64,000 nucleotides of DNA from Faecalibacillus intestinalis (GTDB taxonomy: Bacteria; Bacillota_I; Bacilli_A; Erysipelotrichales; Coprobacillaceae). Position numbers and translations under genes: made by a program. The DNA lies in the NCBI RefSeq assembly GCF_003024685.1, contig NZ_PYLQ01000001.1, positions 230,142 to 294,141 of the forward strand, in the 5' to 3' direction. Below, one piece after another: positions 44,321 to 53,497 of this stretch. The first letter of the stretch is position 1, and each line of letters begins with the position of its first letter. The notes beneath the pieces were generated by a model. The model saw only the letters and a program-made list of their open reading frames with translations, was not told where the DNA came from and made no database searches.

Positions 44321-45277
44321 GTATGTGACAACTTTTCGATAACCGGTTTGAAAATCAACTTCGTTTTCCAAAGTTTCTTTATTTTTTAAATGTTCAATAT
44401 TTCTTATAACAAGTTCTGTATAATAATTTCTAACACTTTGCCAAACAAAACCACCAGAACTATGAGGTGTGATTAAAACATTTTCAAATTTCCATAATGG
44501 TGAGGTATTAGATAACGGTTCTTCTTCAACCACATCTAAGCCAACACCATAGAGATGTTCTTGATTTAAAACCTCAATTAAATCATTTGTATCAATAGCA
44601 CTTCCTCTGCCTACATTAATTAATACAGCATCTTTTTTCATTTTTAATAGTTTTTCTGTATTAAAAAGATGATAAGTTTCTTTACTTTGAGGTAAAGATA
44701 AAATAACAAAGTCCATGGTTGGTAGAAGCTTATCTAATTGATCTAAAGAAGATACTTCATCTACATAAGGAAGATCATCTTGGACTCTTCTTTTAATAGC
44801 AGTAATATGACAATCAAAAGTTTTCAACCTTCTAGCAATTTCATAACCGATATCACCATATCCCACAATGCAAACACGACTATGATAAATTTCTTTTCCT
44901 GTTTTTAAAGGATTCCAATTACCTTCATTCATTTGTAAGGCATAAGTTTTTAAATTCTTACAAAGCGTAATCATCATTCCTATGACTTGTTCACTAATAG
45001 CATTTCCATAACTACCAGAAGCATTGGTAAGTTTGGTATTTTCATTTAAAATACCTGTTTTAATATATTGATCACTACCAGCACTGTTTAGGAGTATTGC
45101 TTGTAGATGCTCTTGATTTAAGTTTAAATTAAGTTTTGGATTTCCTATAATAACATCCACTTGATCAATATTTTCTTGGGTTGGTTTTCTATTAATAATG
45201 AATATATCATTTTTAAAATGTTCTTGGATTTTTTTGATTTCAGCATCTTGTAATGGGGCACATATTAAGATTTTCAT
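44312..45277 (-). CDS. D-isomer-specific 2-hydroxyacid dehydrogenase family protein
   Basis: 321 residues. NAD-binding motif CIVGYGDIGYEIARRLKTF near 133-151, ILLNSAGSDQYI near 65 (substrate-side loop), VLINVGRGSAID near 217-228 (catalytic Arg region), VVEEEPL near 250 (Glu) and ITPHSSGGF near 271 (catalytic His). Could act on D-lactate, glycerate or phosphoglycerate-like acids; the substrate is not predictable. Single gene on the minus strand. Confidence 0.82.
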   Translation of the reverse strand: MKILICAPLQDAEIKKIQEHFKNDIFIINRKPTQENIDQVDVIIGNPKLNLNLNQEHLQAILLNSAGSDQYIKTGILNENTKLTNASGSYGNAISEQVIGMMITLCKNLKTYALQMNEGNWNPLKTGKEIYHSRVCIVGYGDIGYEIARRLKTFDCHITAIKRRVQDDLPYVDEVSSLDQLDKLLPTMDFVILSLPQSKETYHLFNTEKLLKMKKDAVLINVGRGSAIDTNDLIEVLNQEHLYGVGLDVVEEEPLSNTSPLWKFENVLITPHSSGGFVWQSVRNYYTELVIRNIEHLKNKETLENEVDFQTGYRKVVTYKK

Positions 45278-45373
45278 AAATCCACCTCCATAAACATTCT
45301 AACAAAAAAAGGATTAATTTTTCAAAAAAAGAAGATTTTTTTAATTATTATTGAAAAGATTTTATCGAACCAA

Positions 45374-45387
45374 TGAAAGTGTTTTCA
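45374..45387 (+). promoter_or_regulatory. Catabolite-responsive element (cre)
   Basis: TGAAAGTGTTTTCA differs from the ideal palindromic cre by one central base. It overlaps the -35 area of a promoter with a TAAAAT -10 box (45406-45411), so CcpA binding should repress the phosphorylase gene. Confidence 0.6.
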
Positions 45388-45443
45388 AATTAAAACAAAA
45401 TATAGTAAAATAGAACTAGATTGAAATAAAGGGGAAAACAACA

Positions 45444-46745
45444 ATGAGAATGGTTGATTTAATAGAATATAAAAAAAATAATGGTGAGTTTAATCATCAA
45501 CAAATTCAATTTATTATTGATGGTTATGTTGAAGGAAGTATTCCTGATTATCAAATGTCTGCTTTATTAATGGCTATTTGTTTTCAAGGTTTAACATTAA
45601 AGGAAACAGCCTTGCTAACAAAAGTTATGGAAGAAAGTGGGGATATTATAGATTTATCCAAAATAGAAGGGGTTAAAGTTGATAAACATTCAACAGGTGG
45701 TGTTGGTGATAAAACCTCACTTGTTTTAGGGCCTATTGTGGCTGCCTGTGGTGGTAAAATGGCTAAGATGTCAGGAAGAGGTTTAGGGCATACAGGTGGT
45801 ACGCTTGATAAGCTTGAATCAATTCCAGGCTATCAAATTAATATTTCAGAAGAAGATTTTATTAATCAAGTCAATGAAATAGGACTAGCTATTATTGGTC
45901 AAAGTGCTTCACTTGTACCTGCTGATAAAAAGTTATATGCTTTGCGAGATGTTACAGGAACAGTTTCTTGTATACCTTTAATCGCTTCTTCTATTATGTC
46001 TAAAAAATTAGCGAGTGGGGCTGATACGATTTTATTAGATGTTAAATATGGAAATGGTGCATTTATGCAAACCATTGAAGAAGCTAAAGAACTTGCTCAA
46101 ACAATGATTTCTATTGGAAAGCATTGTCATAAAAATACGAGAGCGACAATTTCAAGTATGTCACAACCTTTAGGAAATGCAATTGGGAATAGTTTAGAAG
46201 TTATTGAAGCTATTGAAACCTTGAAAGGAAATGGCCCTGAAGATTTAAGAGAACTTTGTTTAAATGAAGGTAGTGAAATGCTTGTTCAAGCAAATCTTTA
46301 TCCAAATAAAAAAGAAGCGTATCAAGCTTTACAAGAAGTGATGGATAATGGAAAAGCTTTAGAAAAATTTAAAGAAATGGTCAAAGCTCAAGGTGGAGAT
46401 GTTTCATATATAGAAAATACTGAACTATTTGAAAAACCAAGTGCTATAATAGAATTAACTTCAAAGAAAACAGGTTATATTCAAGCATTAGAAGCAAAAA
46501 AATTAGGGATTGTTTCGATGAAACTTGGTGGTGGTCGTATGACAAAAGAAGAAGATATCGATCATGCAGTGGGACTTGTTTTAAATAAAAAAATAGGGGA
46601 TCATGTAGATATTGGTGAAAAATTATTAACTGTTTATGCAAGAGATGATTTATCTCCAGAATTGTTAGATGAAATTTATCAAAGTTATACAATTGTTGAT
46701 GAATTTGTTGAAAAACCTATTTTGATTGAAGAATTCATGAAGTAG
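45444..46745 (+). CDS. Pyrimidine-nucleoside/thymidine phosphorylase
   Basis: 433 residues; phosphorolysis of uridine, deoxyuridine and/or thymidine to base and (deoxy)ribose 1-phosphate for salvage and carbon use. Family signature KMSGRGLGHTGGTLDKLES near 108-126, KHSTGGVGDKTSLVLGPIV near 79-97 (phosphate and base site), TGTVSCIPLIASSIMSKKLA near 171-190, and VKYGNGAFM near 197. Whether it is deoA (thymidine) or pdp cannot be decided. A cre-like site precedes it. Confidence 0.9.
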   Translation: MRMVDLIEYKKNNGEFNHQQIQFIIDGYVEGSIPDYQMSALLMAICFQGLTLKETALLTKVMEESGDIIDLSKIEGVKVDKHSTGGVGDKTSLVLGPIVAACGGKMAKMSGRGLGHTGGTLDKLESIPGYQINISEEDFINQVNEIGLAIIGQSASLVPADKKLYALRDVTGTVSCIPLIASSIMSKKLASGADTILLDVKYGNGAFMQTIEEAKELAQTMISIGKHCHKNTRATISSMSQPLGNAIGNSLEVIEAIETLKGNGPEDLRELCLNEGSEMLVQANLYPNKKEAYQALQEVMDNGKALEKFKEMVKAQGGDVSYIENTELFEKPSAIIELTSKKTGYIQALEAKKLGIVSMKLGGGRMTKEEDIDHAVGLVLNKKIGDHVDIGEKLLTVYARDDLSPELLDEIYQSYTIVDEFVEKPILIEEFMK

Positions 46746-46756
46746 AGGTAAGCACA

Positions 46757-47596
46757 ATGAAATATGTATTTTTTGATATTGATGGAACAATTCGTGGTAA
46801 AAGTAGAGAGATTACTAAAAGAAATAGAGAAGCCATTTGTAAGCTAAGAGAAAATGGACATAAAGCTTTCTTATGTACGGGGAGAGCGCCTGTTTCAATT
46901 ACTCAAGATATTTTAGATGTCGGTTTTGATGGTGTGATTTCAGCTGCAGGTAGTTTTATTCAAATTGATGGAAAATATATTTATGAAAACTTTCTTGATT
47001 CAAAACGTCTCCAACAAGCTATTGTTTTATTTTCTAATGCGCAGGTAGGTTTTACACTTGAAACCAAAGATGAACTTTTTCAATCAGGTTATGCTAGAGA
47101 ATATATGGAAAGAAGACAAATCAAAGATACACAAGCCAATCCAGAACTTGCACGTTTCTTTGAAAAAAGAAATCAAGCTTTTAAACCAATTACAGAATAT
47201 AATCCTGGTAAAGATAAAGTGACTAAAATTGTTTTTATTGCATATGATAAATATGCATTGCTTGATACAGTTCCTCATTTAAGTAAAGATTTTAATGTGG
47301 TTTTATTTTCAAAGCCAGAAGATGATTTTATTAATGGGGAAATTATTTCAAAGAATTGTACAAAAGCAGATGCTATTGAAAGAGTGATCGATTATTATCA
47401 TGCAAGTATGGAAGATACGATTGCATTTGGAGATAGTATGAATGACTATCAAATGATAGAAAAAGTAAATAAAGGAATTGTTTTTGAAGGTGCTAAAGAA
47501 AAATTATTAGATATTTCTTATGATACTTTTATTGATCCAGATCAAGATGGGATAGCTTTAAGTCTTGAAAAACTAGGTTTAATAAAGAAAGGATAG
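46757..47596 (+). CDS. Cof-type HAD-superfamily phosphatase
   Basis: 279 residues. Motif I FFDIDGTIRGKSRE at 5-18, CTGRAP near 40 (motif II region), and motif IV IAFGDSMNDYQMIEKV near 220-235. The cap domain is of Cof type. It follows the nucleoside phosphorylase by 11 nt and precedes two RpiR-like genes by 6 nt, so it may dephosphorylate a nucleotide or sugar phosphate in the same pathway; that is inference. Confidence 0.83.
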   Translation: MKYVFFDIDGTIRGKSREITKRNREAICKLRENGHKAFLCTGRAPVSITQDILDVGFDGVISAAGSFIQIDGKYIYENFLDSKRLQQAIVLFSNAQVGFTLETKDELFQSGYAREYMERRQIKDTQANPELARFFEKRNQAFKPITEYNPGKDKVTKIVFIAYDKYALLDTVPHLSKDFNVVLFSKPEDDFINGEIISKNCTKADAIERVIDYYHASMEDTIAFGDSMNDYQMIEKVNKGIVFEGAKEKLLDISYDTFIDPDQDGIALSLEKLGLIKKG

Positions 47597-47602
47597 GTAC
47601 GT

Positions 47603-48358
47603 ATGGGAAATGTACTTCTAGCAAGAATACTTGAATACTTTAATGGAACATTGTTTTTAGATGATAATTATCGTTTTTGTGTATTCTTTATTGAAAACTA
47701 TATAGATTTTTATAAAATGACTTTAGAAGAAGTGGTTGAAAAATCAAAAATTTCTCAAGAAGCAATTTTAAACTTCTTAAAACATTTAGGATTTGATGAC
47801 TATGCTTCTTTTCAAGATCAACTTTATGCGGATGTTATTTTAAGACAAGATCAAATTCGTTCAAGAATGTTAGGATTAAAGATGGATGATTTATTTAAAC
47901 AAATTCATTTATGTGATGATCAAGATAAATTTATTTGTGATTTGGATCATATTTGTCATGATATTTCTACTTCTAAAAGAGTGGTTATTATTGGGGCACT
48001 TTATCCAATATCGATTGCTGTTGAATTTCAAACAGATTTGATTACTTTTGGAAAACCAGTTTTCCAATATCATTCTTTTGATAATCAACTTATCTTAAAT
48101 AAAGATGATTATGTCATTTTTGTTTCAGCAACAGGAAGAGCTTATGATGCGTTTATGGAGCAACATCAAGGTTTTGATATTAATCGTTCACAATTCTTAC
48201 TTATTACCCAAAATAAAAAGTATAAAAGTCAAATTGGCGAAGAACGTGTGATATATGTAGCAAGTTCAAGATATGATAGTATTGATTTTAACTATCGCTT
48301 GATGTCAATCTTTGATATTATGCGTGTTACTTATTATAAAAAATATCATTTTATTTAA
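47603..48358 (+). CDS. RpiR-like regulator, first tandem copy
   Basis: 251 residues. N-terminal helix-turn-helix of RpiR type (MTLEEVVEKSKISQEAILNF near 38-57, LKHLGFDDYASFQ near 58-70) and a C-terminal SIS sugar-phosphate-binding domain (VVIIGALYPISIAVEFQTDL near 129-148, DYVIFVSATGRAYDAFM near 171-187). The SIS sugar-binding Ser/Thr region is modified. The next gene is a clear paralogue. RpiR regulators respond to phosphosugars; targets unknown. Confidence 0.78.
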   Translation: MGNVLLARILEYFNGTLFLDDNYRFCVFFIENYIDFYKMTLEEVVEKSKISQEAILNFLKHLGFDDYASFQDQLYADVILRQDQIRSRMLGLKMDDLFKQIHLCDDQDKFICDLDHICHDISTSKRVVIIGALYPISIAVEFQTDLITFGKPVFQYHSFDNQLILNKDDYVIFVSATGRAYDAFMEQHQGFDINRSQFLLITQNKKYKSQIGEERVIYVASSRYDSIDFNYRLMSIFDIMRVTYYKKYHFI

Positions 48359-48369
48359 AGGAGGAGCTT

Positions 48370-49134
48370 ATGAATATACTACTTTCTAGAATATTAAAAT
48401 ATTTAAATGGAACATTATTTTTAGATGACGCTTATCGTTTTTGTGTATTCTTTATCCTTCATTATCAAGATTTTGACAGTTATACGATTGAAGATATTGC
48501 TGGTGAATTACAAACAACACCTGAAAGTATTTTAAACTTTTTAAAATACTTAGGTTTTGATAATTATCTTTCTTTTATAGAAATTTATCAACGACATAAA
48601 CAAGTACGTTTTGAACAAATTCAAGAACGTATGAAAAATATACATGTTTCTTCATATGTTGAACGTATTAAAGTTTCTAATGATAATGAAGCTTTCTTAA
48701 AGAAAATTGAAGAAGTATGTACAAAAATTCATGATTCAAAACGTGTAATTTTAGTAGGTGCTCTTTACCCGATGTCTATTGCCGTTGAATTTCAAACAGA
48801 TATGATTTCTTTTGGTAAAACAGTACTCCAATATCATACGTATGATAAAGATATGATTTTTAATGAAAATGACTATGTTATCTTTATTTCTTCATCAGGA
48901 AGATCATTAGAAGGTTTTATGTATACGCGAACAAATCTCTCTTTACAAAATACAACTTCTTTACTTGTTACTCAAAATCCAACCTATGCAAGAAAGAAAC
49001 TCACAACTGATACAATTCAAGTACCAGGAAGATTTGATGGCATTAATTTCAATTATCAAATAATGACAATTTTTGATTTAATACGCGTGATGTATTATCA
49101 AAAATATATTGAAAATGTACCAACAAATCACTAA
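48370..49134 (+). CDS. RpiR-like regulator, second tandem copy
   Basis: 254 residues and a paralogue of the preceding gene: shared N-terminus (RILxYxNGTLFLDDxYRFCVFF), helix-turn-helix (TIEDIAGELQTTPESILNF then LKYLGFDNYLSF) and SIS domain (VILVGALYPMSIAVEFQTDM, DYVIFISSSGRSLEGFMY). The Ser-rich loop ISSSGRS is closer to a canonical SIS sugar-binding loop than the first copy. 11 nt after it, with GGAGGAG as ribosome site. Confidence 0.78.
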   Translation: MNILLSRILKYLNGTLFLDDAYRFCVFFILHYQDFDSYTIEDIAGELQTTPESILNFLKYLGFDNYLSFIEIYQRHKQVRFEQIQERMKNIHVSSYVERIKVSNDNEAFLKKIEEVCTKIHDSKRVILVGALYPMSIAVEFQTDMISFGKTVLQYHTYDKDMIFNENDYVIFISSSGRSLEGFMYTRTNLSLQNTTSLLVTQNPTYARKKLTTDTIQVPGRFDGINFNYQIMTIFDLIRVMYYQKYIENVPTNH

Positions 49135-49675
49135 TTATCAACCTTATAATGAACAAGAAGCAAAAGACAAGGAACTTTTATTAAAAGTTCTTAAACAAAA
49201 AGATGTTTTGACAAGAGAAAATGAAGTAGGGCATTTTACAGTTTCTTGTTGGGTTTTAAATCAAAATCATAATAAGGTTTTAATGTGCTATCATAAAGTT
49301 TATAATTCTTGGTCTTGGTTAGGTGGACACGTAGATGGTGAGAAGAATTTTAAAAAAGTTGCTTTAAAGGAAGTACAAGAGGAAAGTGGATTAGAAAATG
49401 TATCATTTATGAGTGATGATTTATTTTCTTTAGAAGTATTAACAGTAGATGGACATGTTAAAAGAGGAAAATATGTTTCAAGTCATCTTCATTATAATGT
49501 GACTTATTTAATGGAAGCAAATGATCAAGATGAGTTAAAGATTAAAGAAGATGAAAATAAGGGACTACGATGGTTTAGTTTTGAAGATGCTTTAAAAGCA
49601 TCTACCGAACCATGGTTTGTTGAAAATATTTATTCTAAACTTAATAGTAAAGTAAAAGACTATCTTAAGCGATAG
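49115..49675 (+). CDS. Nudix hydrolase
   Basis: 186 residues. Nudix box-like segment LGGHVDGEKNFKKVALKEVQ then EESGL near 69-93; compared with the consensus the invariant Arg is Lys and the Gly-Glu spacing is shifted by one, so activity is likely but not certain. Substrate could be a nucleoside diphosphate derivative or other pyrophosphate. ATG 49115 is inside the preceding gene (20-nt overlap) and lacks a strong ribosome site, suggesting coupled translation; a TTG 6 nt upstream is an alternative. Confidence 0.8.
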   Translation: MYQQITNYQPYNEQEAKDKELLLKVLKQKDVLTRENEVGHFTVSCWVLNQNHNKVLMCYHKVYNSWSWLGGHVDGEKNFKKVALKEVQEESGLENVSFMSDDLFSLEVLTVDGHVKRGKYVSSHLHYNVTYLMEANDQDELKIKEDENKGLRWFSFEDALKASTEPWFVENIYSKLNSKVKDYLKR

Positions 49676-50102
49676 CCTTTTTTAGATTCTCAATATCATC
49701 ATTATTTGGATGCTTGAGTGCTTCATAATAATTATCAATTAATAAATTTATATTATCTGGAGCATGATTTCCTTCTTTTAACTTTAAATATCTTTGTAAG
49801 ACAGTTTCAGGCATCTTTCCTTGGCACATAAAGCTTCCTATAACTTCATTACTTTCATCAATACTTTCTTTAACTTTATCAATGATTTTTTTAAAATAAT
49901 CATCGCTTTTACCAAAACCAGCGGTACCAAATAAGAAAATCTTTTGATGATGTAATGTTTTTAAATAATCTAAAGCTTCTTTACTAGCGTTACCTTTATC
50001 AGTCCAAAATCCTACATAGATAATATCTGAATTTTCAACATTCTTTTTAATAGCTTGAGCTAAAAGTTGGGTATTACCTGTTTGACTAAAATAAATCAAC
50101 AT
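49665..50102 (-). CDS. Flavodoxin-like protein
   Basis: 145 residues. N-terminal FMN-phosphate loop YFSQTGNTQLLAQAI at 4-18 (S/TxTGNT), FGTAGFGKSDDYFKK near 58-72 and FMCQGKMPETVLQRY near 91-105, typical of small gut-type flavodoxins. Probably a one- or two-electron carrier. It follows the PII-like gene by 3 nt (minus strand) and its end overlaps the Nudix gene end by 11 nt. Confidence 0.8.
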   Translation of the reverse strand: MLIYFSQTGNTQLLAQAIKKNVENSDIIYVGFWTDKGNASKEALDYLKTLHHQKIFLFGTAGFGKSDDYFKKIIDKVKESIDESNEVIGSFMCQGKMPETVLQRYLKLKEGNHAPDNINLLIDNYYEALKHPNNDDIENLKKAIA

Positions 50103-50105
50103 ATT

Positions 50106-50441
50106 TTATTTAACAACTCCTTCTACTCTTGTAATTGGCATAGCAAAAGCAATACCTGTGTTATGATTTTCTAAACCACCTAAAGCTTTATCAATGGTTT
50201 CAAAAACAAGATCAACTTGTTCGTCTTTAATAATGAAAAACATTGTTTTACTATCAGGACGAGCTTGTTCAAGAAAAAGTCTCAATGAACCTAAAATATA
50301 ACTTTCATCACTTTCTTGAATATAAGAAATCATTCCTTGAGAATCAATGATTGTTCCACCACTTACTCCTGCTTTTTTTAGTTTAGTTAATAAATCTTGT
50401 AATAGTTCTGTTTTATGTAAAACAACAAATACAACTTGCAT
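50106..50441 (-). CDS. PII-like small signalling protein
   Basis: 111 residues. The beta-alpha-beta pattern (VVFVVLHKTELLQDLLTKLK at 3-22, AGVSGGTIIDSQGM near 23-36, SKTMFFIIKDEQVDLVFETI near 66-85, and a final FAMPITRVEGV) matches the nitrogen-regulatory PII-like/CutA ferredoxin-type fold. Trimeric sensors of this kind bind nucleotides or metals. ATG 50441 was chosen because AGAGGTGA precedes it; an in-frame GTG 9 nt upstream overlaps that site. Paired with the flavodoxin gene. Confidence 0.6.
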   Translation of the reverse strand: MQVVFVVLHKTELLQDLLTKLKKAGVSGGTIIDSQGMISYIQESDESYILGSLRLFLEQARPDSKTMFFIIKDEQVDLVFETIDKALGGLENHNTGIAFAMPITRVEGVVK

Positions 50442-50493
50442 CACGGTCACCTCTTAATCTTATTTTACACTTATTTTTCTTTTTGAAAAAGAA

Positions 50494-51387
50494 TTATTTA
50501 AAAGTTTGAATATGCTGATAAAGAGCACCAATTAAATTTGCATCGTTTCTAAATTTACAAGCAACAATTTCAGGATGATAAACATCAAAACCTAAATGTT
50601 CATAGATTTCATCTAAATTTTTATTAATCAATTCAATTAATAAAGGTTGAGCAGAAATACCGCCACCAATAGCCACCTTTTCACAATCAAAAATAATGTG
50701 TACATTAAAGATTTGAGTTGCGACTTCCTTAGCAAAAGCATCGATTCCTTTAATGACTTTTTCATTACCCTTATTAGCCATTTCAAAGATTTCAATTCCA
50801 GTATATTCTTTGTCTGTTTCAAGGGCTTCTTGAACACGTTGTAATAACCCAGAAATACCATTTCTCGTACTCCAAGCATGATTCCAACTAATAGGGTCTA
50901 GATTATTGGTCTTAATAAAAGAAAATTCACCCGCTGAAAAATGTTTTCCTGTATGAACTTTATGATCTTTAATCAAACATCCACCAATCCCAGTTCCTAA
51001 AATAACCACAGCGCCATCTTGAATATCTTGGAGATTTCCAAAACCAATTTCCGCATTAGCAGCACATTTAGCGTCATTACCAATTGTAATATTTGTTGGA
51101 CAACGCTTCTTTAAAACTTCTACAGTTTCTAATTTATCAATATAACGTAAAGCACCACCAGTATATTGATAGCCTCTTTCAGGATCAATGATACCAGGCA
51201 TAGAAAGGGCCATACCATTGATTTGATCTTGAAATTGATCATAGATTTTTCCAATTGTTTCAATAAAGTTTTCAAGGGTATCCATAGGAGTTGGTACACT
51301 TGATTTTTCTAAAATAGTTAAATCTTCTTGCATTAACGCATACTTGATGGCACTGCCACCAACATCTAATGTTAAATATGTTTTCAT
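50494..51387 (-). CDS. ROK-family sugar kinase
   Basis: 297 residues. N-terminal ATP-phosphate motif LTLDVGGSAIKYALM at 4-18, MALSMPGIIDPERGYQYTGG near 62-81, the catalytic Asp region ITIGNDAKCAANAEIGFGN near 100-118, and VVILGTGIGGCLI near 127-139. The ROK zinc-binding CxCGxxGC motif is absent (ISWNHAW-type loop instead), as in a subset of the family. Likely phosphorylates a hexose or N-acylhexosamine; substrate not assigned. Confidence 0.83.
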   Translation of the reverse strand: MKTYLTLDVGGSAIKYALMQEDLTILEKSSVPTPMDTLENFIETIGKIYDQFQDQINGMALSMPGIIDPERGYQYTGGALRYIDKLETVEVLKKRCPTNITIGNDAKCAANAEIGFGNLQDIQDGAVVILGTGIGGCLIKDHKVHTGKHFSAGEFSFIKTNNLDPISWNHAWSTRNGISGLLQRVQEALETDKEYTGIEIFEMANKGNEKVIKGIDAFAKEVATQIFNVHIIFDCEKVAIGGGISAQPLLIELINKNLDEIYEHLGFDVYHPEIVACKFRNDANLIGALYQHIQTFK

Positions 51388-51435
51388 AAACTTCCTCCCA
51401 TATATTATTATATAATAGAAGGAATGAAATGGGTA

Positions 51436-52779
51436 TCATTTTTGTTTATTCATATCTTTTAAACAAGGTCCTTCAATAAGTTTTCCATAACAATCAAAAA
51501 TAGATTGATGACAGGGACAATGCCATATTTGATGTTTTTCATCAAAAGAAAGTAGACCTTTTAAATGAGGACAGTAGGGAGAAAAATAATGATAAATACC
51601 TTGCTTATCTAAATAAACAGCATAGAGTTTATGATTGATTTTCATTAATCCTCCTTGACCTCTTTGTAAATTTTTCTTGGTATGAAAATGAAATTTGACA
51701 TAACCAAGATAAAGATGATGAAGCATTTGTTTCAAATATATTTTAGAATAACTTAAAGAATAATAATGACATGAAAATAAGGAAAGATAGGCATTATCGT
51801 TATTTAAATAAAGATCTTTAATGATTTTAGACGCTAAAAAAGAATTTGTCATACCCCATTTTTGAAAACCATAAATAAAATATTCATGTTCTTTATAACG
51901 CCCCATGTAAGGAATACCTCTTAAGGGAATCGTATCTTGTGCAAACCAATCTTTACTCTTAGAATTAATAACTAAAGCATGATTCTTTAAAGGACGATAA
52001 CTTTCTGTAAGATCGATAGAGAGGGTACATTGATTTCCTGTTCTTTGTTTTAAATCAATACTTTCTAAAGATTGAAACATTTTTAAAAAGTAGAAACCTT
52101 TTTTTATAAAAGGATAACGCGAGGCATGAATGAGATCTTGGCAGATAATACGATGTCCTTGTACATAGACAAGAAAATCGTTTTTTCTTTTTATAATTTT
52201 ATCAACACGACTATGTTCATAAAATTGAACATTTTTCTTTTGACAACATTTCACAAGATGATAGAGATATTTTAAAGGATGAAAGATATATTGATGATGC
52301 AAACTGATTGTTTTTAAATGTTTTTGATTGTCAAAAACAGTTTCACCAAAGAATTGTAAATAATGTTGTTCTTTTTCAAGTTTTTCAACATTTTTTAAAT
52401 TATCAGTATATAAAGACATCGTACATTCTTTTAAACAACAATCAATTTTTTCTTTTTCAATTAAATCTTTAATACCTTTTATTGCTTCTTTTTGACTTTG
52501 ATAGTATAGATAAGCTGTTTCAATATTATAATGTTTAACAAGTTTTTGATAAATAAGATCTTGTAAAAGAGTAATTTTAGCCGTTGTACATCCACTGGTA
52601 TGACAACCTAAAAGATCCTTTTCAACAACAGTTATTTGTTTATCTGTTTCTTTTAATTGATAAGCGCATGAAATGCCGGATAGACCACCACCAATAATAA
52701 GAATGTCGGTTTTTATATCTTTATTTAATTGTTTAAAACAAGGATGTTGACTTGTCTTTTGCCAATAAGATTCATTCAT
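51436..52779 (-). CDS. FAD-dependent oxidoreductase with C-terminal Rieske domain
   Basis: 447 residues. Dinucleotide fold DILIIGGGLSGISCAYQL near 27-44 and VVEKDLLGCHTSGCTTA near 53-69, DAO-type body, then a Rieske [2Fe-2S] domain at the end with PYCPHLKGLLSF near 400 (Cys/His) and WHCPCHQSIFD near 420 (Cys/His pair). Such fusions oxidise amino or related compounds; the physiological substrate is unknown. The start at 52779 follows CAGGTGA. Divergent from the LOG gene. Confidence 0.82.
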   Translation of the reverse strand: MNESYWQKTSQHPCFKQLNKDIKTDILIIGGGLSGISCAYQLKETDKQITVVEKDLLGCHTSGCTTAKITLLQDLIYQKLVKHYNIETAYLYYQSQKEAIKGIKDLIEKEKIDCCLKECTMSLYTDNLKNVEKLEKEQHYLQFFGETVFDNQKHLKTISLHHQYIFHPLKYLYHLVKCCQKKNVQFYEHSRVDKIIKRKNDFLVYVQGHRIICQDLIHASRYPFIKKGFYFLKMFQSLESIDLKQRTGNQCTLSIDLTESYRPLKNHALVINSKSKDWFAQDTIPLRGIPYMGRYKEHEYFIYGFQKWGMTNSFLASKIIKDLYLNNDNAYLSLFSCHYYSLSYSKIYLKQMLHHLYLGYVKFHFHTKKNLQRGQGGLMKINHKLYAVYLDKQGIYHYFSPYCPHLKGLLSFDEKHQIWHCPCHQSIFDCYGKLIEGPCLKDMNKQK

Positions 52780-52881
52780 AAAATCACCTGCTTTATTATG
52801 AAACAAAAACGCATTTTTTATACAGAAAATGATATAATAAGCCAAAAGGATAAAAAAGATTTATAAATTTTGGAGGTATAC

Positions 52882-53412
52882 ATGAATATAACAGTTTATT
52901 TAGGGGCAAGTAATGGAAATGATCAAAACCTTATTTTAGCATCAAGAGAACTTGGTAAGTGGATTGGTGAAAATGGACATACACTTGTTTATGGAGGTTC
53001 TAAATGTGGCTTAATGGGAGAATTGGCTGAAAGTGTATTAAAGGTAAAAGGAAAAGTCATAGGAGTTGAACCACAGTTTTTCATTGATGCTGGTTTTGAT
53101 TATCCTGAAATAACTCAATTAATTGTGACGCAAGATATGAGTGAAAGAAAGGCAAAGATGATTGAATTAGGAGATGCGTTTATTGCTTTTCCAGGAGGAA
53201 CAGGAACGTTAGAAGAGATTACAGAAGTTATGTCTAAAGTCTCATTGAAACATTTAAAAACACCTTGTATGCTTTATAATTTAAATGGATATTATGATGA
53301 TTTAAAGAAACTTTTAAATAAGATGATTGCTTTTGATTTATCATCTAAGGAAAAACAAGAAGGTATTTATTTTGTGGAAAATTTAGAGGGAATAAAAGAA
53401 ATATTAAAATAA
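52882..53412 (+). CDS. LOG-family nucleotide hydrolase (TIGR00730)
   Basis: 176 residues of the Lonely-Guy/putative lysine decarboxylase family, which releases free bases from nucleoside monophosphates. Phosphate-binding YGGSKCGLMGELAESVL near 37-53, ERKAKMIELGDAFIAFPGGTGTLEE near 89 with the diagnostic PGGTGTLEE. ATG 52882 follows TGGAGGTATAC. In this setting it may participate in nucleotide salvage rather than cytokinin production. A terminator isolates it downstream. Confidence 0.85.
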   Translation: MNITVYLGASNGNDQNLILASRELGKWIGENGHTLVYGGSKCGLMGELAESVLKVKGKVIGVEPQFFIDAGFDYPEITQLIVTQDMSERKAKMIELGDAFIAFPGGTGTLEEITEVMSKVSLKHLKTPCMLYNLNGYYDDLKKLLNKMIAFDLSSKEKQEGIYFVENLEGIKEILK

Positions 53413-53424
53413 GAAGATGTTTCT

Positions 53425-53461
53425 AAAAAAGAAAATCGATGAAAATGATTTTCTTTTTTTA
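53425..53461 (+). terminator. Terminator of the LOG gene
   Basis: Arms 53425-53437 and 53447-53459 (13 bp, A/T rich), 9-nt loop, ending in a T run. Confidence 0.65.
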
Positions 53462-53497
53462 CAAAATCAACTACAATAAAGGCATTGGAGGATTATT

